From: Gp6-AA40 sp963741135
GTDB taxonomy: Bacteria; Acidobacteriota; Vicinamibacteria; Vicinamibacterales; UBA2999
Length of the DNA stretch: 64,000 nucleotides
Direction of reading: 5' to 3'
Assembly (NCBI GenBank): GCA_963741135.1
Contig: CAVUHC010000007.1
Coordinates: 372,001 to 436,000, forward strand
Shown: piece after piece, positions 26,924 to 38,015 of the stretch
Position numbering within the stretch: position 1 is the stretch's first letter
Layout of the letters: the number at the start of each line of letters is the position of its first letter
Program-made: the position numbers and the translations under genes
Notes under the pieces: model-generated
What the model was told of the DNA's origin: nothing
The model's input: only the letters and a program-made list of their open reading frames with translations
The model's database searches: none

Positions 26924-27274
26924 ATGGTCATCGAACAGCGGGCGGTCGGGGGCGTGACGGTGCTGGACCTGAGTGGAAAGCTGGCGCTTGGCGACGGCGA
27001 CGGATTGCTCAAGGACAAGGTGAACAGCCTCGTGCATCAGGGCTTGAAGGAGATCGCGCTGAATCTCGGCGCGTTGTCCTACATGGACAGCGCCGGTCTC
27101 GGCGAGTTGATCTCGGTGCACAGCACGGCGACGAGGGCTGGCGGCCACATCAAGATCTTCAACCTCACCAAACGCGTCTCTGATCTGCTCGCCATCACGA
27201 AGGTGCTGACCGTGTTCGACGTGTTCGACTCGGAACAAGAGACCGTCAACAGTTTTTCAACAGCCGCTCGATAG
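26924..27274 (+). CDS. STAS-domain anti-sigma factor antagonist
   Basis: The 116-residue protein is a single STAS domain: GGVTVLDLSGKLALGDGDGLL, then KEIALNLGALSYMDSAGLGEL with the phosphorylatable Ser56 in the conserved DSAG motif, and a C-terminal IKIFNLTKRVSDLLAITKVL helix. It is the RsbV/SpoIIAA partner: when unphosphorylated it should sequester the RsbW-like protein. The divergent neighbours supply its kinase and phosphatase. No sigma factor is seen nearby. Confidence 0.9.
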   Translation: MVIEQRAVGGVTVLDLSGKLALGDGDGLLKDKVNSLVHQGLKEIALNLGALSYMDSAGLGELISVHSTATRAGGHIKIFNLTKRVSDLLAITKVLTVFDVFDSEQETVNSFSTAAR

Positions 27275-27718
27275 CCCTTGTCCAGTCGTCCGGGTTCGCC
27301 CTCCCTCGCCATCCGATACGCGAGCCCGGCCGACGCCGGGGCCGGGCCCTCGCATTCGTAGGACTTTTGGACGATTCAAGCGGGCTGTTGAGCGGACGCA
27401 ACAGAAACGACGCTTCGAACCGGGGGTTCGACAATCCTGTCATGTCACCGCTGCGTGAGCGGAATCGTCGCTTCACGACCGCACAGGCTTAACGAGTTAG
27501 CTGGTGCTTACGCCGAGTCGCACCACGTTCTGATTGCGCTATTTTTGTCTCATCAATTTTCTAACGTCACATTTGTGTCTGACGAAAGTGCGCCCTCGCA
27601 GACCGCCCTGCCTGCGTAAATCGCGCGGGCCCAACAGTTTGTCACGTTAGGCATTCCGTCAGGGCTGGAACAATTGTTGCCGCTGTTCACGCCGGCGTTT
27701 GCGGAGAGACTCCCTACC
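27275..27718. other. Intergenic stretch without a supported gene
   Basis: 444 bp between the STAS gene and glutaminase. Positions 27530-27590 are clearly more AT-rich than the surroundings and probably hold the glutaminase promoter, but no -35/-10 pair with normal spacing stands out. A GC-rich imperfect palindrome near 27320-27355 could be the end structure of the STAS transcript. Confidence 0.45.
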
Positions 27719-28696
27719 ATGACCCAGCTCGAACTGCAGACGATGGTCGACTACCTGCACGCGAAATATCAGGTTCTGACTGAAGGCGAAGTCGCCAGTT
27801 ACATCCCTGAACTGCAAAAGGCCGATCCGGATGACTTCGGCATTTCCCTCATGACAACGGACGGCCAGATTTTCGAGGCTGGAGATTTCGATCGACCGTT
27901 CACGATCCAATCAATCTCCAAGGCGTTCACGTTCGGCATTGCCGTCGAGGAGCTGGGGCGCGAGACGATCTCCAAACACGTCAGCGTGGAGCCAAGCGGC
28001 GACGCCTTCAACTCGATCGAGTTGCAGAACGGGACCAACCGACCCTTCAACCCGATGGTCAATACGGGCGCCATCACGGTAACGGCGCTTCTCCACGCTA
28101 GACACGGCGACCGCACGCTCGAGCACCTGCTGGACAGATTCAGCTCCATCGCGGGCCGCCGCCTCACCATAGACAGTAACGTGTACGAGTCCGAGCGGCG
28201 CACCGGTCACCGGAATCGGGCGATTGCGCACCTGCTCCTGAATTTCGGTCTGGTACATCCAGCGGCGGAGGCCGCGCTCGATCTGTACTTCCAGCAATGC
28301 TCAATCCTGGTGACATGCCGCGATCTGGCTGTGATGGGCGCGACGCTGGCGAACATGGGGCGCAACCCCGTCACGCGTGAAGTGGCCTTCAACAGCAAAT
28401 ACGTCAAGGACATCCTGTCGATCATGTTCACGTGTGGGATGTACGATTACTCCGGAGAGTGGGCGTACCGAGTTGGTGTTCCGGCCAAGAGCGGTGTCGG
28501 CGGTGGGGTGGTGGCGGTCGTCAACCGGCAACTGGGCATTGCGACCTACTCCCCGCCACTTGACGGGCATGGCAACAGTCGCCGGGGCATCGAAGTGTGC
28601 GTCGAGCTTGCCTCCAGGTTGGGTCTCCACGTGTTCGATTGTCTGAACGTCGGCTCTAACTTCCTCGAAGCGATACTCGCCAAAGCGGCCGATTGA
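27719..28696 (+). CDS. glsA: Glutaminase
   Basis: This gene encodes a beta-lactamase-fold glutaminase that hydrolyses L-glutamine to glutamate and ammonia in the cytosol. Motifs seen: IPELQKADPDDFGISL, the catalytic SxxK in FTIQSISKAF, NPMVNTGAI, NVYESERRTGHRN and YDYSGEWAYRVGVPAKSGVGGG with the Tyr and the GVPAKSGVGGG block. ATG at 27719 gives 325 residues, slightly longer than the usual 305-310; a TTG at 27674 would add 15 more. All residues expected for activity are present. It is a single gene and probably supports nitrogen supply or acid tolerance. Confidence 0.93.
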   Translation: MTQLELQTMVDYLHAKYQVLTEGEVASYIPELQKADPDDFGISLMTTDGQIFEAGDFDRPFTIQSISKAFTFGIAVEELGRETISKHVSVEPSGDAFNSIELQNGTNRPFNPMVNTGAITVTALLHARHGDRTLEHLLDRFSSIAGRRLTIDSNVYESERRTGHRNRAIAHLLLNFGLVHPAAEAALDLYFQQCSILVTCRDLAVMGATLANMGRNPVTREVAFNSKYVKDILSIMFTCGMYDYSGEWAYRVGVPAKSGVGGGVVAVVNRQLGIATYSPPLDGHGNSRRGIEVCVELASRLGLHVFDCLNVGSNFLEAILAKAAD

Positions 28697-28742
28697 GGGG
28701 GACCCGCGCGAAAGATTCCTCATCACGCCGTCGCCCTCGTCT

Positions 28743-31700
28743 ATGCTACGGCTCAGATTGCCAATGACATCGCTTCGAAACCAAGGGTTGAAGGCCCACT
28801 TCTACCTCGGCGTCGCCGCGCGTTGCGCGGTGTTGTGTCTGGGATTCATCGTGCTGCAGGCCGATGCGACCCACGCACAGGGCTTGGACGCCCTGCCGTT
28901 TTCCAAGGGCTACCTCGTCACGGGTAACTACGTCGTGGGTGGTGTCGATCTGGTGCCACAGACTGGGACGCACGGGTTCATTACCGGCACGATCCCGATG
29001 AGCGGCGTGCCCGCCAACGCAGATGTCATCGCGGCGTTTCTGTACTGGGAAACCATCTCCACACAGATCTCACAGGTTGATGGCGCGCAGTTCCGAGGTT
29101 CCCCGATTACGGTTGTGAAAGCCTCTTCGACGCCGCTTGGCCCGGCTACCTCGGCATGCTGGAGCGCGGGTGGCGGATTGGGCGCCGCGGACACGATGAC
29201 GATGTTCCGCGCCGACGTTCTCCGGCTTTTGCCGGAACAGGTGGATGCGAACGGCACTCCAACCGGAAAGCGGCTCGTCAACGACACTGATCTGCTGAAC
29301 AGCCAGTTGCCGCGACATACCGTGACGCTGCCGGAAGCGGCAGCCGGGAATCAAGCCCCGTCCAGCGCCGGAGCGACTCTCCTTGTCATCTATAGGGATC
29401 CGGCAGCGCCGCTTACGAATATCGCCGTGTACGACGGCATCTCCGTTCAGGCGCCCGGGGCAACAACGACGCAGGTGATTCGAGGATTCCTGCAATCCTC
29501 GACGAGTCATGTTGCCAAGATGACTCACATTGTCGGAAGCGGCGCGCCGAATTTCACCGATCAACTTTGGTTCAACGGCGTGCCTCTCGCCACCGATCCA
29601 TTTCCCGCAAGCGCAAGCCTGTCTTCCGCCCGCGCATGGTCCAACCCGACCTACAACGTAAGTTCATTGATGCCCGGAGTGAATGCTCCGGACGGCTACG
29701 GCGAACAGGTCACGACGACGATCAGCCATGGCACGACCTCGCCGTACGACTGCCTGTCCTGGGCCGCAATGATCTTCAGCACAACCGTTCAGGACACCGA
29801 CGGCGATGGTCTGCCGGACAAGCTGGAGGATCTCAGCGGCCTGAGGCACCCGAGCGGCGAGCTGCTGCCTGACCTCCACGCGATGGGCGCACGATCGACG
29901 CACAAGGACCTGTTCATAGAGATCGGAGCGATGCGGGCTGAGCCGGGAACGGCGTATGGGTTGGGCACCCTCCGTGAACTGGATGGGACCGGGCACAACC
30001 ATATGCCAACGCTGCCAGTCTTGAAAATGGTGGGCGACGCTTTTAAGGATGCGTCCGTCACGAATCCCGACGGGGTCGATGGGATCGCTGTGCATTTCGA
30101 TGTCGGGCCCAGCTATCTACCCTCCGGTCCGTTGACGGGGAGCGACTATCTCGTACCGGCGTATCTGTCGCGGGGCGGGGAGTCAATTGTCGAAAGGGCC
30201 TGTGTCCCGAGCGTCACCCTGACCTGCCAGTTCCCCGGGTATCCCGGTACAGTGAGCTGGAAGATCGGCTTTCAGATCTACAGAGATGCGCCGGTCGGAC
30301 TTGATGGTGAAGAGCTCAGCCCCGCGGATGAAGACGCTTGCGAAGTGGCTGGAAACTGCCGAAGGCGATTCGATCCTCTCCGCAGAGATTTCTTCCACTA
30401 CACGCTGTACGCGCACTCACGGGGCAAGCCAAAGGAACTGTGTCTGACGGGCTCTGCCGATCAGCAGGCGACCTGTCGAGCCACCAACCCGAATTTCCAT
30501 GTGCCCTCGACTTCCTCCGGCGTGAGCGATCTCCCGGGCGGAGATGGCATCGTCACGCTTGGTTCGTGGGGGAACGGCTTCGTCGGGTCCGAGTTCGTTC
30601 AAGCCTCCACGACGATGCACGAGCTTGGACACAGCGTGTGGCGCACCCACGGAGGAGACGCATCATTCCCCCTCGAGCCCAACTGCAAATCGAACTACCT
30701 CAGCGTGATGAATTACCTGTTTCAGCTCGGCGGGTTGCTCGATGACGATGGCGTTCCACACCTGGATTACTCTCGCGACGTCAGCGGCCAGATCGATGAG
30801 ACGTTCCTGAGCGACGGGCCCTTGCTGACGCTACGGTATCGTACCGCCTGGTACGCGCCTCTCGTCCCAGGGACGATCGGTTACGCCCTCGGAACCCCCG
30901 CGGCGAGGAAGTATTGCAACGGTGCCAGTTTCTCAACCCCTGTGGCGGACATGGTTCGCATCGATGCGACAAGTGTCTCGGGACCGATTGACTGGAACGC
31001 GAACGGCGATGCTTCGAATTCAGCGTTCACCCAGGACATAAATTTCGACGGCGCGCTCAGTGGCGACCTGGCATCTCCATCAACACCACCGCTTCGCGGG
31101 TCGAACGACTGGGCCAATCTTCGCCTGAACCAGGTAGGCAGCCGTCGAAACATGGGCGGATTCTCACTTGGCGTTGACTTCAGCGGGAACCTTGACTTCA
31201 GCGGCGGTCCTTATTTCAGCGGGGGCTTGGACTACGGCGGGGGGCTGGACTACGGCGGGGGCCTCGACTACGGCGGGGGCTTGGACTACGGCGGGGGCTT
31301 GGACTATGGCGGGGGCCTGGACTACGGCGGAGGCTTGGATTACGGCGGCGGCCTTGACTATGGCGGGGGTATCGAGCTGGATCGTGAGACTGCGGCAGCG
31401 CTGGGGAACACGCCTGCAAATCAACTGAAGGCATGCGTCCTGGGCGGCGCAGGCATCGATGCATGCGCGGACGGGGCGAGTCCGCTCCATAGGACTCGCC
31501 TGAACTGGAAGGCGCCCAATGTCGGCGAGGTCCTCCAATACTTCGTCTATCGTCTGCAGGGAGCTACGGTCACTCCCCAAAGCCTGGGCTCCAAGGTGCA
31601 GGTCGGAGGTAGCCCGGTGCCTGGATCGACGACGACTCTGATCGACACCCAGGAACTACCGAACGGTGTCCAGTTCACTTACTTCGTCGTCGCGCGGTTC

Positions 31701-32449
31701 GACGATGGAACCGTGAGCGGCGCCTCGAATTTTGCCACGATCACTACGGTCAACGACGCGCCGGTGGCAAACAACGACAGCTACAACCAGGGTGCACCGC
31801 TCGCCGTCGCGGCCCGAGGCGTGCTGATCAACGATACCGATCGTGGACAGCGACGTCACGTCGCTGTCAGCCGTGCTCGAGACAGGTCCTTCGCACGCCG
31901 CGGCGTTCACGCTCAACGCAAATGGATCATTCGCCTACACGCCTTCAGCGGGCTTTGTCGGGACAGATACCTTTACCTACAGGGCGAAGGACGTCAGCCC
32001 GATTTCCGCGAGGAACGCGCCGGCGACGGTGTCAATTGCGGTGGGAAGTACCGACCTCCGCCTGGTACAGCATCACCATCACGCCGCTGAAGAGTCCGAC
32101 GCAGCTGGGAAGCGCGGTCCCGGTGAGTTGGCAACTGAAGGACCCGTTCGACCACATCGTAAGCTCGCTGAGTACGCTGCTGAAAATCGAGAGCGTGTTC
32201 AATGGCTCGGCGCCGCCGGCGGGTTGCGTGGCATCGCCGAACGGACCCAGGGAAACGCTGTACGGCGTTCCGGAAGGCGCCACGGGAAACAGCAGTTTCC
32301 GACTCGTGTCACGGGGTTATCAGTTCAATTGGGACACGACCACGGCGAAGACCGCGCCGGTCGTTACCGGAAAAGGCTGTTATACGATTCTGCTGTATCT
32401 GAATGACCAGTCGCCAGCGAGGATGACGACTGCGGTCCAGTTGAAATGA
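28743..32449 (+). CDS. Very large secreted metzincin-like protein with GGGLDY repeats and C-terminal Ig/PxKD-like domains, two frameshifts
   Basis: A signal peptide ends near ATHAQ. Around residue 352 is a DTDGDGLPDKLED calcium-binding (thrombospondin type 3) loop. At residue 626 lies HELGHSVWRTH, an HExxHxxxxxH site with the metzincin spacing, though Trp stands where Gly is usual, and at about residue 655 SVMNY looks like the Met-turn. Residues 826-873 are eight hexapeptides ending LDY. Then follow an Fn3-like segment, a cadherin/Ig-like unit and a C-terminal domain with GSAVPVSWQLKDP and GCYTILLYLND (PxKD-like). The frame changes at about 31840 and again at about 32045; the downstream parts read well in their own frames. 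Probable secreted or surface metalloprotein; substrate unknown. Confidence 0.78.
31218..31376 (+). repeat. 18-bp coding minisatellite, eight units plus partial
   Basis: Eight 18-bp units (GGCGGGGGC-TTGGACTAC consensus) run from 31218 to 31361 and a truncated ninth follows. Each codes for GGGLDY; differences are mainly synonymous third positions, so selection on the peptide is likely. The tract is preceded by degenerate units with FSGG in place of YGGG. Confidence 0.92.
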
Positions 32450-32453
32450 GTGC

Positions 32454-35400
32454 CTATGTGCCGCCGGCGCGCCGGCGCACGTCCGCCAAGAGCGGATCCT
32501 CGCCGGCTTTTCCCCGGATGGCGAGGTAAGTGCGATACGACTCGGCAAATCCTGCGCTGTGCAGCCCTTCGCGAACGCGGCCCTGGTAGTAATAGACGAT
32601 CGGCAAGTACCCGTACGTCGGCTCTTCGTCGAGGAACAGGGAGAGCGCTTCACCGCGACGCTTGAGGCAACGATCGAACTCTGAGTCGGCCTGCGGGAAC
32701 TGGTCGGCTTCCAAGTAGGCGCGCCCGAGATCGAAGTGGCCGATCCATGTGTCGAGCAGATCGTTCGCCTCTGTCAGGAGCTTGATTGCCTGGCGAGCGT
32801 CGCCGTTTTTCAGGGAGACTTCACCCTCGAGAATCTTGGCGTAGGCCTGAGGTTCGGACTGGAGCTCGGCGGCAAGACCAGTCATCAAGGGTTGCGCTTT
32901 GGCCAATTCGCCTGCCTCAACAAACGTGCGCGCCGCGACGAATCGAATCTTCACCTCTTTGCTGTTCGCCAGCGCCCTTTCCGCAGCGGCGATCGCCGGC
33001 CCCTTCTGCCCTCGCAACATATGCGCATAGGCAAGCGCCGCGAACTTCGCGGCTGCTCTGTCGGGATTCTTGGACGTCACGTCCGCCGCTGCGCCCGGTT
33101 CGAGGATTCGGACAGCATCCGAGAAACGACCTTCGTACGTCGCCACGTCGCTGAGGCCTGACGCTGCCAATGAAGCGCCCTGCGCGCCCATCGCCGCAAG
33201 CTTCTGATAGGTTTCCAGTGCTTGAGGCACCTGGTTCTGTCCTAGTTGAGCAAAGGCCAAGGCAACGGCGGCGTATGCGTCGGGTTCTTGGACGGTGCGC
33301 GCTTGCTGTTCCGCTGTCTGAAAATCGCCTGCGTAGCCCGCGTAGAGCGCGAGGTTGTCGCGGAAGAGCACGCGTTTGGGCAGGATTTCCACGACGTGGC
33401 GCATCTCGTCCTGGGCCCTTCGCAAGTCTCGCAGCTTCGAAGCACACAGAGCGAGCTGGTTACGCGCCACGACATCTGCCGCGTATCTGGCGATGAGGTC
33501 GCCGTACTCCTTCACACACTGCTGATAGTCCCCGGAGACCCGATAAAACATGCCACGCGTGCTGAACCGTTCGCGCTCTGTCATCCCATCAAGATGACGG
33601 AGGGCTTCGTTGATGTACTTCTCGGCATCCTGTACTTGACCCAAGTTCCGGGACGCAACGGCCAGGAGTTGATAGCCGACACCGAATTCCGGATCGAGCC
33701 CCACTGCTTTCAGCAAACCTTGCCGGGCTTCCTCGAACTTGGCGTTCGACGCGGCTTCCTGCGCCTCTGCGTACAGACGCACTACATCGAGAGACGTTGC
33801 GGACAGGCTGGCCATGGCGAACTGTTGCGCGGACTCTGACTCGTCGTCGCCGAGCGCCTTGCGTACGGTGGCGACAAGGCCGGTGGCCACTTCGAGGACC
33901 TGTTGCTTGTCGGACGCTCTGCCCTGAGCCGTTGCGATCACCTCGCCGGTCACCGTCTGGGCTGCCTTGATCACCACTCCGTAGCCGCTGCCCTGCCTGT
34001 CGATCGAGCCCGTGAGGACCACGCCCAGCCCCTGTTTGACCGCGAGCTCCCGCGCCGAGACGTCGTCCAGCGTTTCTGGCGGCTGGACGCCAAGTCTCGC
34101 TCTGACCTGAGTCCGGTCATACGCCGTGATGAAGCCCGCGCCTTCGAGCGCGCGCCTGAGCATCGGCTCCAGGGCGCGGTCGAACGTCTGGTCGCTGGTG
34201 AGGTTCTGAAAATCCGCGATTAACACCGAGACCGGCGCGTGCGGTTCGGGAGGGATGGACTGTCGCGAGTACCACCACGTTCCCACCGAAACGGCGAGAA
34301 GCAGCGTGACTACCGCGACCAGAAGCGGCAGACCCACGACGCGGCGTACCGGCAGCAGCTCGCCGTTCACGTCAAGCCGATCGAGGTCGTCGGCAAGCTC
34401 AGTCGTCGTCTGGTATCGCTTGTTCGGATCCGGTTCGGCCGCTCGCGCGACAACGGCGGCCAGCGCTTCAGGCACGTGAGCAGCGAGAGACCTCAGCGGC
34501 GGGAGCATTCCCCCCATTCGTGCATCCAGCTCGGCGACCGCGCTCTCAGCGTGCTCGGTCCGTCGCCTGCCGACAAGCAGGTCGTACAGAATAAGCCCCG
34601 TCGCGTACACATCCGCGCGCTGGTCGACAGGCTCGCCTCGGGCTTGCTCCGGCGCCATGTACTCGACGGTGCCCACGATCGCGCCCGCCATGGTGGCTTC
34701 GGCGTACCCGGCAGTCGAGCGCCACGCGTTCGACGGCGTGCCGGTCAACGCGGGCATTGACCGACTCGATGATCCACCCGTCGAGCGCGCGATCCCGAAA
34801 TCCATGATCAGCGCATCGCCCTCGGTGTCGATCATGATGTTGGCAGGTTTCAAGTCCCGGTGAACCACGCCTGCCGCATGCGCGGCAATCAGCCCGGAAA
34901 CAATCGAGCGAATGATGCGCAGCGCCTTGGATACCGGCAACTTGCCAACTTGTTTGACGAGCGAAGCCAGGTCGGTGCCCGCGATGTACGACATCGTGAT
35001 GTACTTGATGCCGCCGATCTCGCCAAGGTCGTGGATGCGTACGACATTCTTGTGCGTCACCTGGCGCGCGAGAAGGAGCTCTTGCTTGAAACGGCGTGCG
35101 ATTTCCTGCTCGGCAAGTGGATCGCGAAGGGCCTCCGGCCGGATCACCTTCAAGGCGACAATGACTTCAAGCTCCTGGTCCCACGCTTGGTATACCGCGC
35201 CCATCCCCCCGACGCCGAGCAGGCGGACGATCGTGTAGCGGCCAAAGTGCTGACCGATCGTCAGCGGACCGGATTCGGTATCTGAACCATTCGCGGCGAT
35301 CGGGACTGGGGCGCCCGTCGTGTTCGAGGTCGGAAACGTCGTAGGAGCATCATCGAGGCGATGGACGGCTCGTCGTGGCGTGACGGTCGTGACGTCGGGA

Positions 35401-35559
35401 TCGGAACCCTCGATGTGCGGAGGGGCGAACATCGTCAGGTGCGTCGTCAATATCCGGGATCGCAATCTCCAGAGCTGCGCCGCATGACGTGCAGGTCCCT
35501 CCCGTCCCAGCCGCCGGACGTCCACAACGAGGACAAGTTACCGACCAGGTATTAAGCAA
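32454..35559 (-). CDS. Transmembrane Ser/Thr protein kinase with N-terminal zinc ribbon and C-terminal TPRs, one frameshift
   Basis: The main frame (32454-35525) gives 1023 residues. The kinase lobe has GVGGMG near residue 104, lysine in VALKVI (126), HRDLKPAN (222-229), DFGIA (242) and YMAPEQARG, all catalytic residues present. A membrane span (LPLLVAVVTLLLAVSVGTW) near residue 390 precedes a region like FlgO/TolB and then many TPRs, a common Pkn-type layout. A second frame, starting TTG at 35559, encodes CPRCGRPAAGTGGTCTSCGAAL, a zinc ribbon often found at the start of such kinases. A shift near 35450 would fuse it to the kinase. Probable role: sensing at the membrane with phosphorylation of cytosolic partners, possibly FHA proteins such as that at 24730. 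Confidence 0.88.
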
Positions 35560-35728
35560 ACAATTCCTGAATTTCGAATTCTAACCCGGCAGGTGTCATG
35601 GGGACCCACGAGAAAACACCCGTTTTTCTCTTCAGACCGGTCTCGATGAGCGAGGCATCGAGCACAGCCAGCCACCCCGCCAGGCCGTGCAGAGGCTCTT
35701 GACTGCGGCTGCTGACGGGAGCACACTC

Positions 35729-35766
35729 CGCGTCAGCACTAAAATTACGCGTCAGCACTACAATCA
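35729..35766. repeat. Tandem 19-bp direct repeat upstream of the propeller-cytochrome gene
   Basis: Two copies of CGCGTCAGCACTAAAATTA-like sequence (35729-35747 and 35748-35766) differ at 2-3 positions. They lie 69-106 bases before the start at 35835, in the 275-bp divergent gap shared with the kinase gene, so they are candidate operator sites. Nothing else is recognised in the gap. Confidence 0.55.
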
Positions 35767-35834
35767 CATTGTCTCGCGGGTTCGGATATCCACCACGCAA
35801 AGCGGACCGCAGGTCCGGTGAAGGAGAACGGCGT

Positions 35835-38015
35835 ATGAGTTCGAAGGGCCTCTATTGGGGGATAGTGACGTTTGCCATGGCGGGGAGCATGGTGGCTTCG
35901 CTCGCAGTGGTGAGCGCTCGCCAGGCTGCCGGCGGAGGCGGCGCCGTCGCCATCGATAACGACGATATCGGCGGCGTGGTGACTGGCGCGCAGGGACCGG
36001 AGGCAGGGGTCTGGGTGATCGCGGAAACCAGGACCACGCCAACCCGTTTGATTAAGAGCGTGGTGACCGACGACCAGGGCCGCTACCTCGTGCCCGACCT
36101 GCCGAGCGGCGACTACGACGTGTGGGTCCGTGGCTACGGCCTCGTGGACTCGCCGAAGGTCAAGTCGGCGCCCGGCAAGATCGTCAACCTGAAAGCGGTT
36201 GCCGCACCGGACAAGAAAGCGGCTGCCCATTACTATCCGGCACAGTACTGGTACGCCTTGATGCAGATGCCGCCCAAGAGTGATTTCCCTGGCACGGGCG
36301 CCAAGGGCAACGGCATCGCCGAGAACGTCCGAAGCCAGGGCGAGTGGATCCGCCAGATCGTCAATACCGACGGCTGCACCGGCTGTCATCAGATGGGCGG
36401 CCCGGCGACGCGCGAAATCCCGAAGGGTCTCGGCTCGTTCGAGGATTCGAGAGCCGCGTGGGATCGACGCATCCAGTCGGGTCAGGCGGGCGGCGGCATG
36501 AACGCCCGGTTCACGCAGGTCGGCCGGCAGCGCGCGCTGGGGATGTACGCCGACTGGACCGACCGGATTGCCTCAGGCGAGCTCCCCTCTGCGACACCTC
36601 CTCGTCCGCAAGGTCGGGAGCGCAACCTCGTCGTCACGCTGTGGGACTGGGCGGATCCGAAGGTCTACATGCATGACGAGATCGCCAGCGACAAGCGCAA
36701 CCCGACGGTCAACGCCAACGGACCGGTCTACGGCGCGCTCGAAGAGAGTGGTGACTACTTCCCCGTTGTCGACACAACGAAGCACGCGACGACTCAGATC
36801 AAGCTGAAGCCGCGCGACGCGGACACCCCGAGCTCCGCGAACAATGCGCCGGCGGCGGCCTCCCCGTATTGGGGCGACGAAGCGATCTGGAACAGCCAGA
36901 CGAGCGTGCACAGCTTTGCCATGGACAAGCAGGGGCGCGTGTGGGCCGCGGGACGCATTCGCAAGGGCGAGACGCCGGCCTGGTGCAGGGCCGGATCGGA
37001 TCATCCGTCCGCGAAGCTCTTGCCGATCGATCAGAGCGGACGCGGGCTGCTGATGTGGGACCCGAAGACCAAGCAGCTCACGCCCATCGACACCTGTTAC
37101 AGCTGGGGCCACGTGAACTTCGACGAGAACGACGTGCTCTGGTCGTCGTTCGGACCCAACGGGGTCGAGGGATGGTTCGACACGAGGATCTGGGACAAGA
37201 CACACGACGAGAAGGCCGCGCAGGGCTGGAGCGCGTTCGTGGTCGACAACAACGGCAACGGCAAGCGCGACGCCTACACCGAGCCGAATCAGCCCGCGGA
37301 TCCGACCAAGGACAAGCGGCTCGCGATCCAGTTCTACGGTGACTCGCCCGGCTTCGACGGTTCGATCTGGGGAACGGTGCAGGGAATGCCCGGCGCGCTC
37401 GGCCGCTTCGTGCCCGGCGCTCACCCGCCGGAGACGGCGCTCACCGAGATCTACGAGGTGCCATGGAACAACCCGAAGGCGGCCAAGCAGGGCTTCGCGC
37501 CGCGCGGCATGGACATCGACAGCAACAACGTCGTCTGGACCGTGCTGTCGAGCGGACACCTCGCCAGCTTCGATCGCCGCAAGTGCACCGCCCCGCTCAA
37601 CGGCCCGACGGCGACGGGTCAGCACTGCCCGGAAGGGTGGGCGCTCTATCCGCTACCCGGTCCGAACTACAAGGGCGCGGCCGACAACGCGAGCGCCGAC
37701 TCGGCGTACTACAACTTCGTCGATCGGTTCGACATGCTTGGTGTCGGCAAGGAAGTGCCGATTGCGACGGGGAACCTGTCTGAAGGGCTGCTTGCCCTGG
37801 TCAACGGCCAGTTCATGACGCTGCGCGTCCCGTATCCCATGGGCTTCTTTGCAAAGGGGATGGACGGGCGGATCGACAATCCGAATGGCGGCTGGAAAGG
37901 GAAGGGCATCTTTACGACGTACTCGACCCGGGCGCCGTTCCACGCGGAAGGCGGCAAAGGGAACACGAGCAAGCTCGTGAAGTTCCAGATGCGACCGAAC
38001 CCGTTGTCGAAGTAG
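35835..38015 (+). CDS. Secreted carboxypeptidase-regulatory / mono-heme / propeller fusion protein (paralogue 1)
   Basis: ATG 35835 follows AAGGAGAAC and gives 726 residues. After a signal peptide (IVTFAMAGSMVASLAVVSA) comes a CarboxypepD_reg-like domain (DDIGGVVTGAQGPEAGVWVIAE, YLVPDLPSGDYDVWVRGYG). A heme c site, CTGCH, follows near residue 195. The large C-terminal part has repeated blade-like phrases (SFAMDKQGRVWAAG, GHVNFDENDVLWSS, GMDIDSNNVVWTVLSSGHLASF) of the streptogramin-lyase (Vgb)-like beta-propeller type. It is about 50 percent identical by eye to the protein at 39235. A periplasmic oxidoreductase or electron-carrying binding protein is likely; the reaction is unknown. Confidence 0.82.
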   Translation: MSSKGLYWGIVTFAMAGSMVASLAVVSARQAAGGGGAVAIDNDDIGGVVTGAQGPEAGVWVIAETRTTPTRLIKSVVTDDQGRYLVPDLPSGDYDVWVRGYGLVDSPKVKSAPGKIVNLKAVAAPDKKAAAHYYPAQYWYALMQMPPKSDFPGTGAKGNGIAENVRSQGEWIRQIVNTDGCTGCHQMGGPATREIPKGLGSFEDSRAAWDRRIQSGQAGGGMNARFTQVGRQRALGMYADWTDRIASGELPSATPPRPQGRERNLVVTLWDWADPKVYMHDEIASDKRNPTVNANGPVYGALEESGDYFPVVDTTKHATTQIKLKPRDADTPSSANNAPAAASPYWGDEAIWNSQTSVHSFAMDKQGRVWAAGRIRKGETPAWCRAGSDHPSAKLLPIDQSGRGLLMWDPKTKQLTPIDTCYSWGHVNFDENDVLWSSFGPNGVEGWFDTRIWDKTHDEKAAQGWSAFVVDNNGNGKRDAYTEPNQPADPTKDKRLAIQFYGDSPGFDGSIWGTVQGMPGALGRFVPGAHPPETALTEIYEVPWNNPKAAKQGFAPRGMDIDSNNVVWTVLSSGHLASFDRRKCTAPLNGPTATGQHCPEGWALYPLPGPNYKGAADNASADSAYYNFVDRFDMLGVGKEVPIATGNLSEGLLALVNGQFMTLRVPYPMGFFAKGMDGRIDNPNGGWKGKGIFTTYSTRAPFHAEGGKGNTSKLVKFQMRPNPLSK

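Noticed and set aside
31218..31376. Possible CRISPR array
   Set aside because: Units are contiguous 18-bp repeats without spacers and are translated as GGGLDY.
36573..37625. 350-residue open frame antisense to the propeller-heme gene
   Set aside because: It is a shadow frame in GC-rich coding DNA; its protein is Arg/Val/Asp-rich without family signal, while the sense frame has clear domains.
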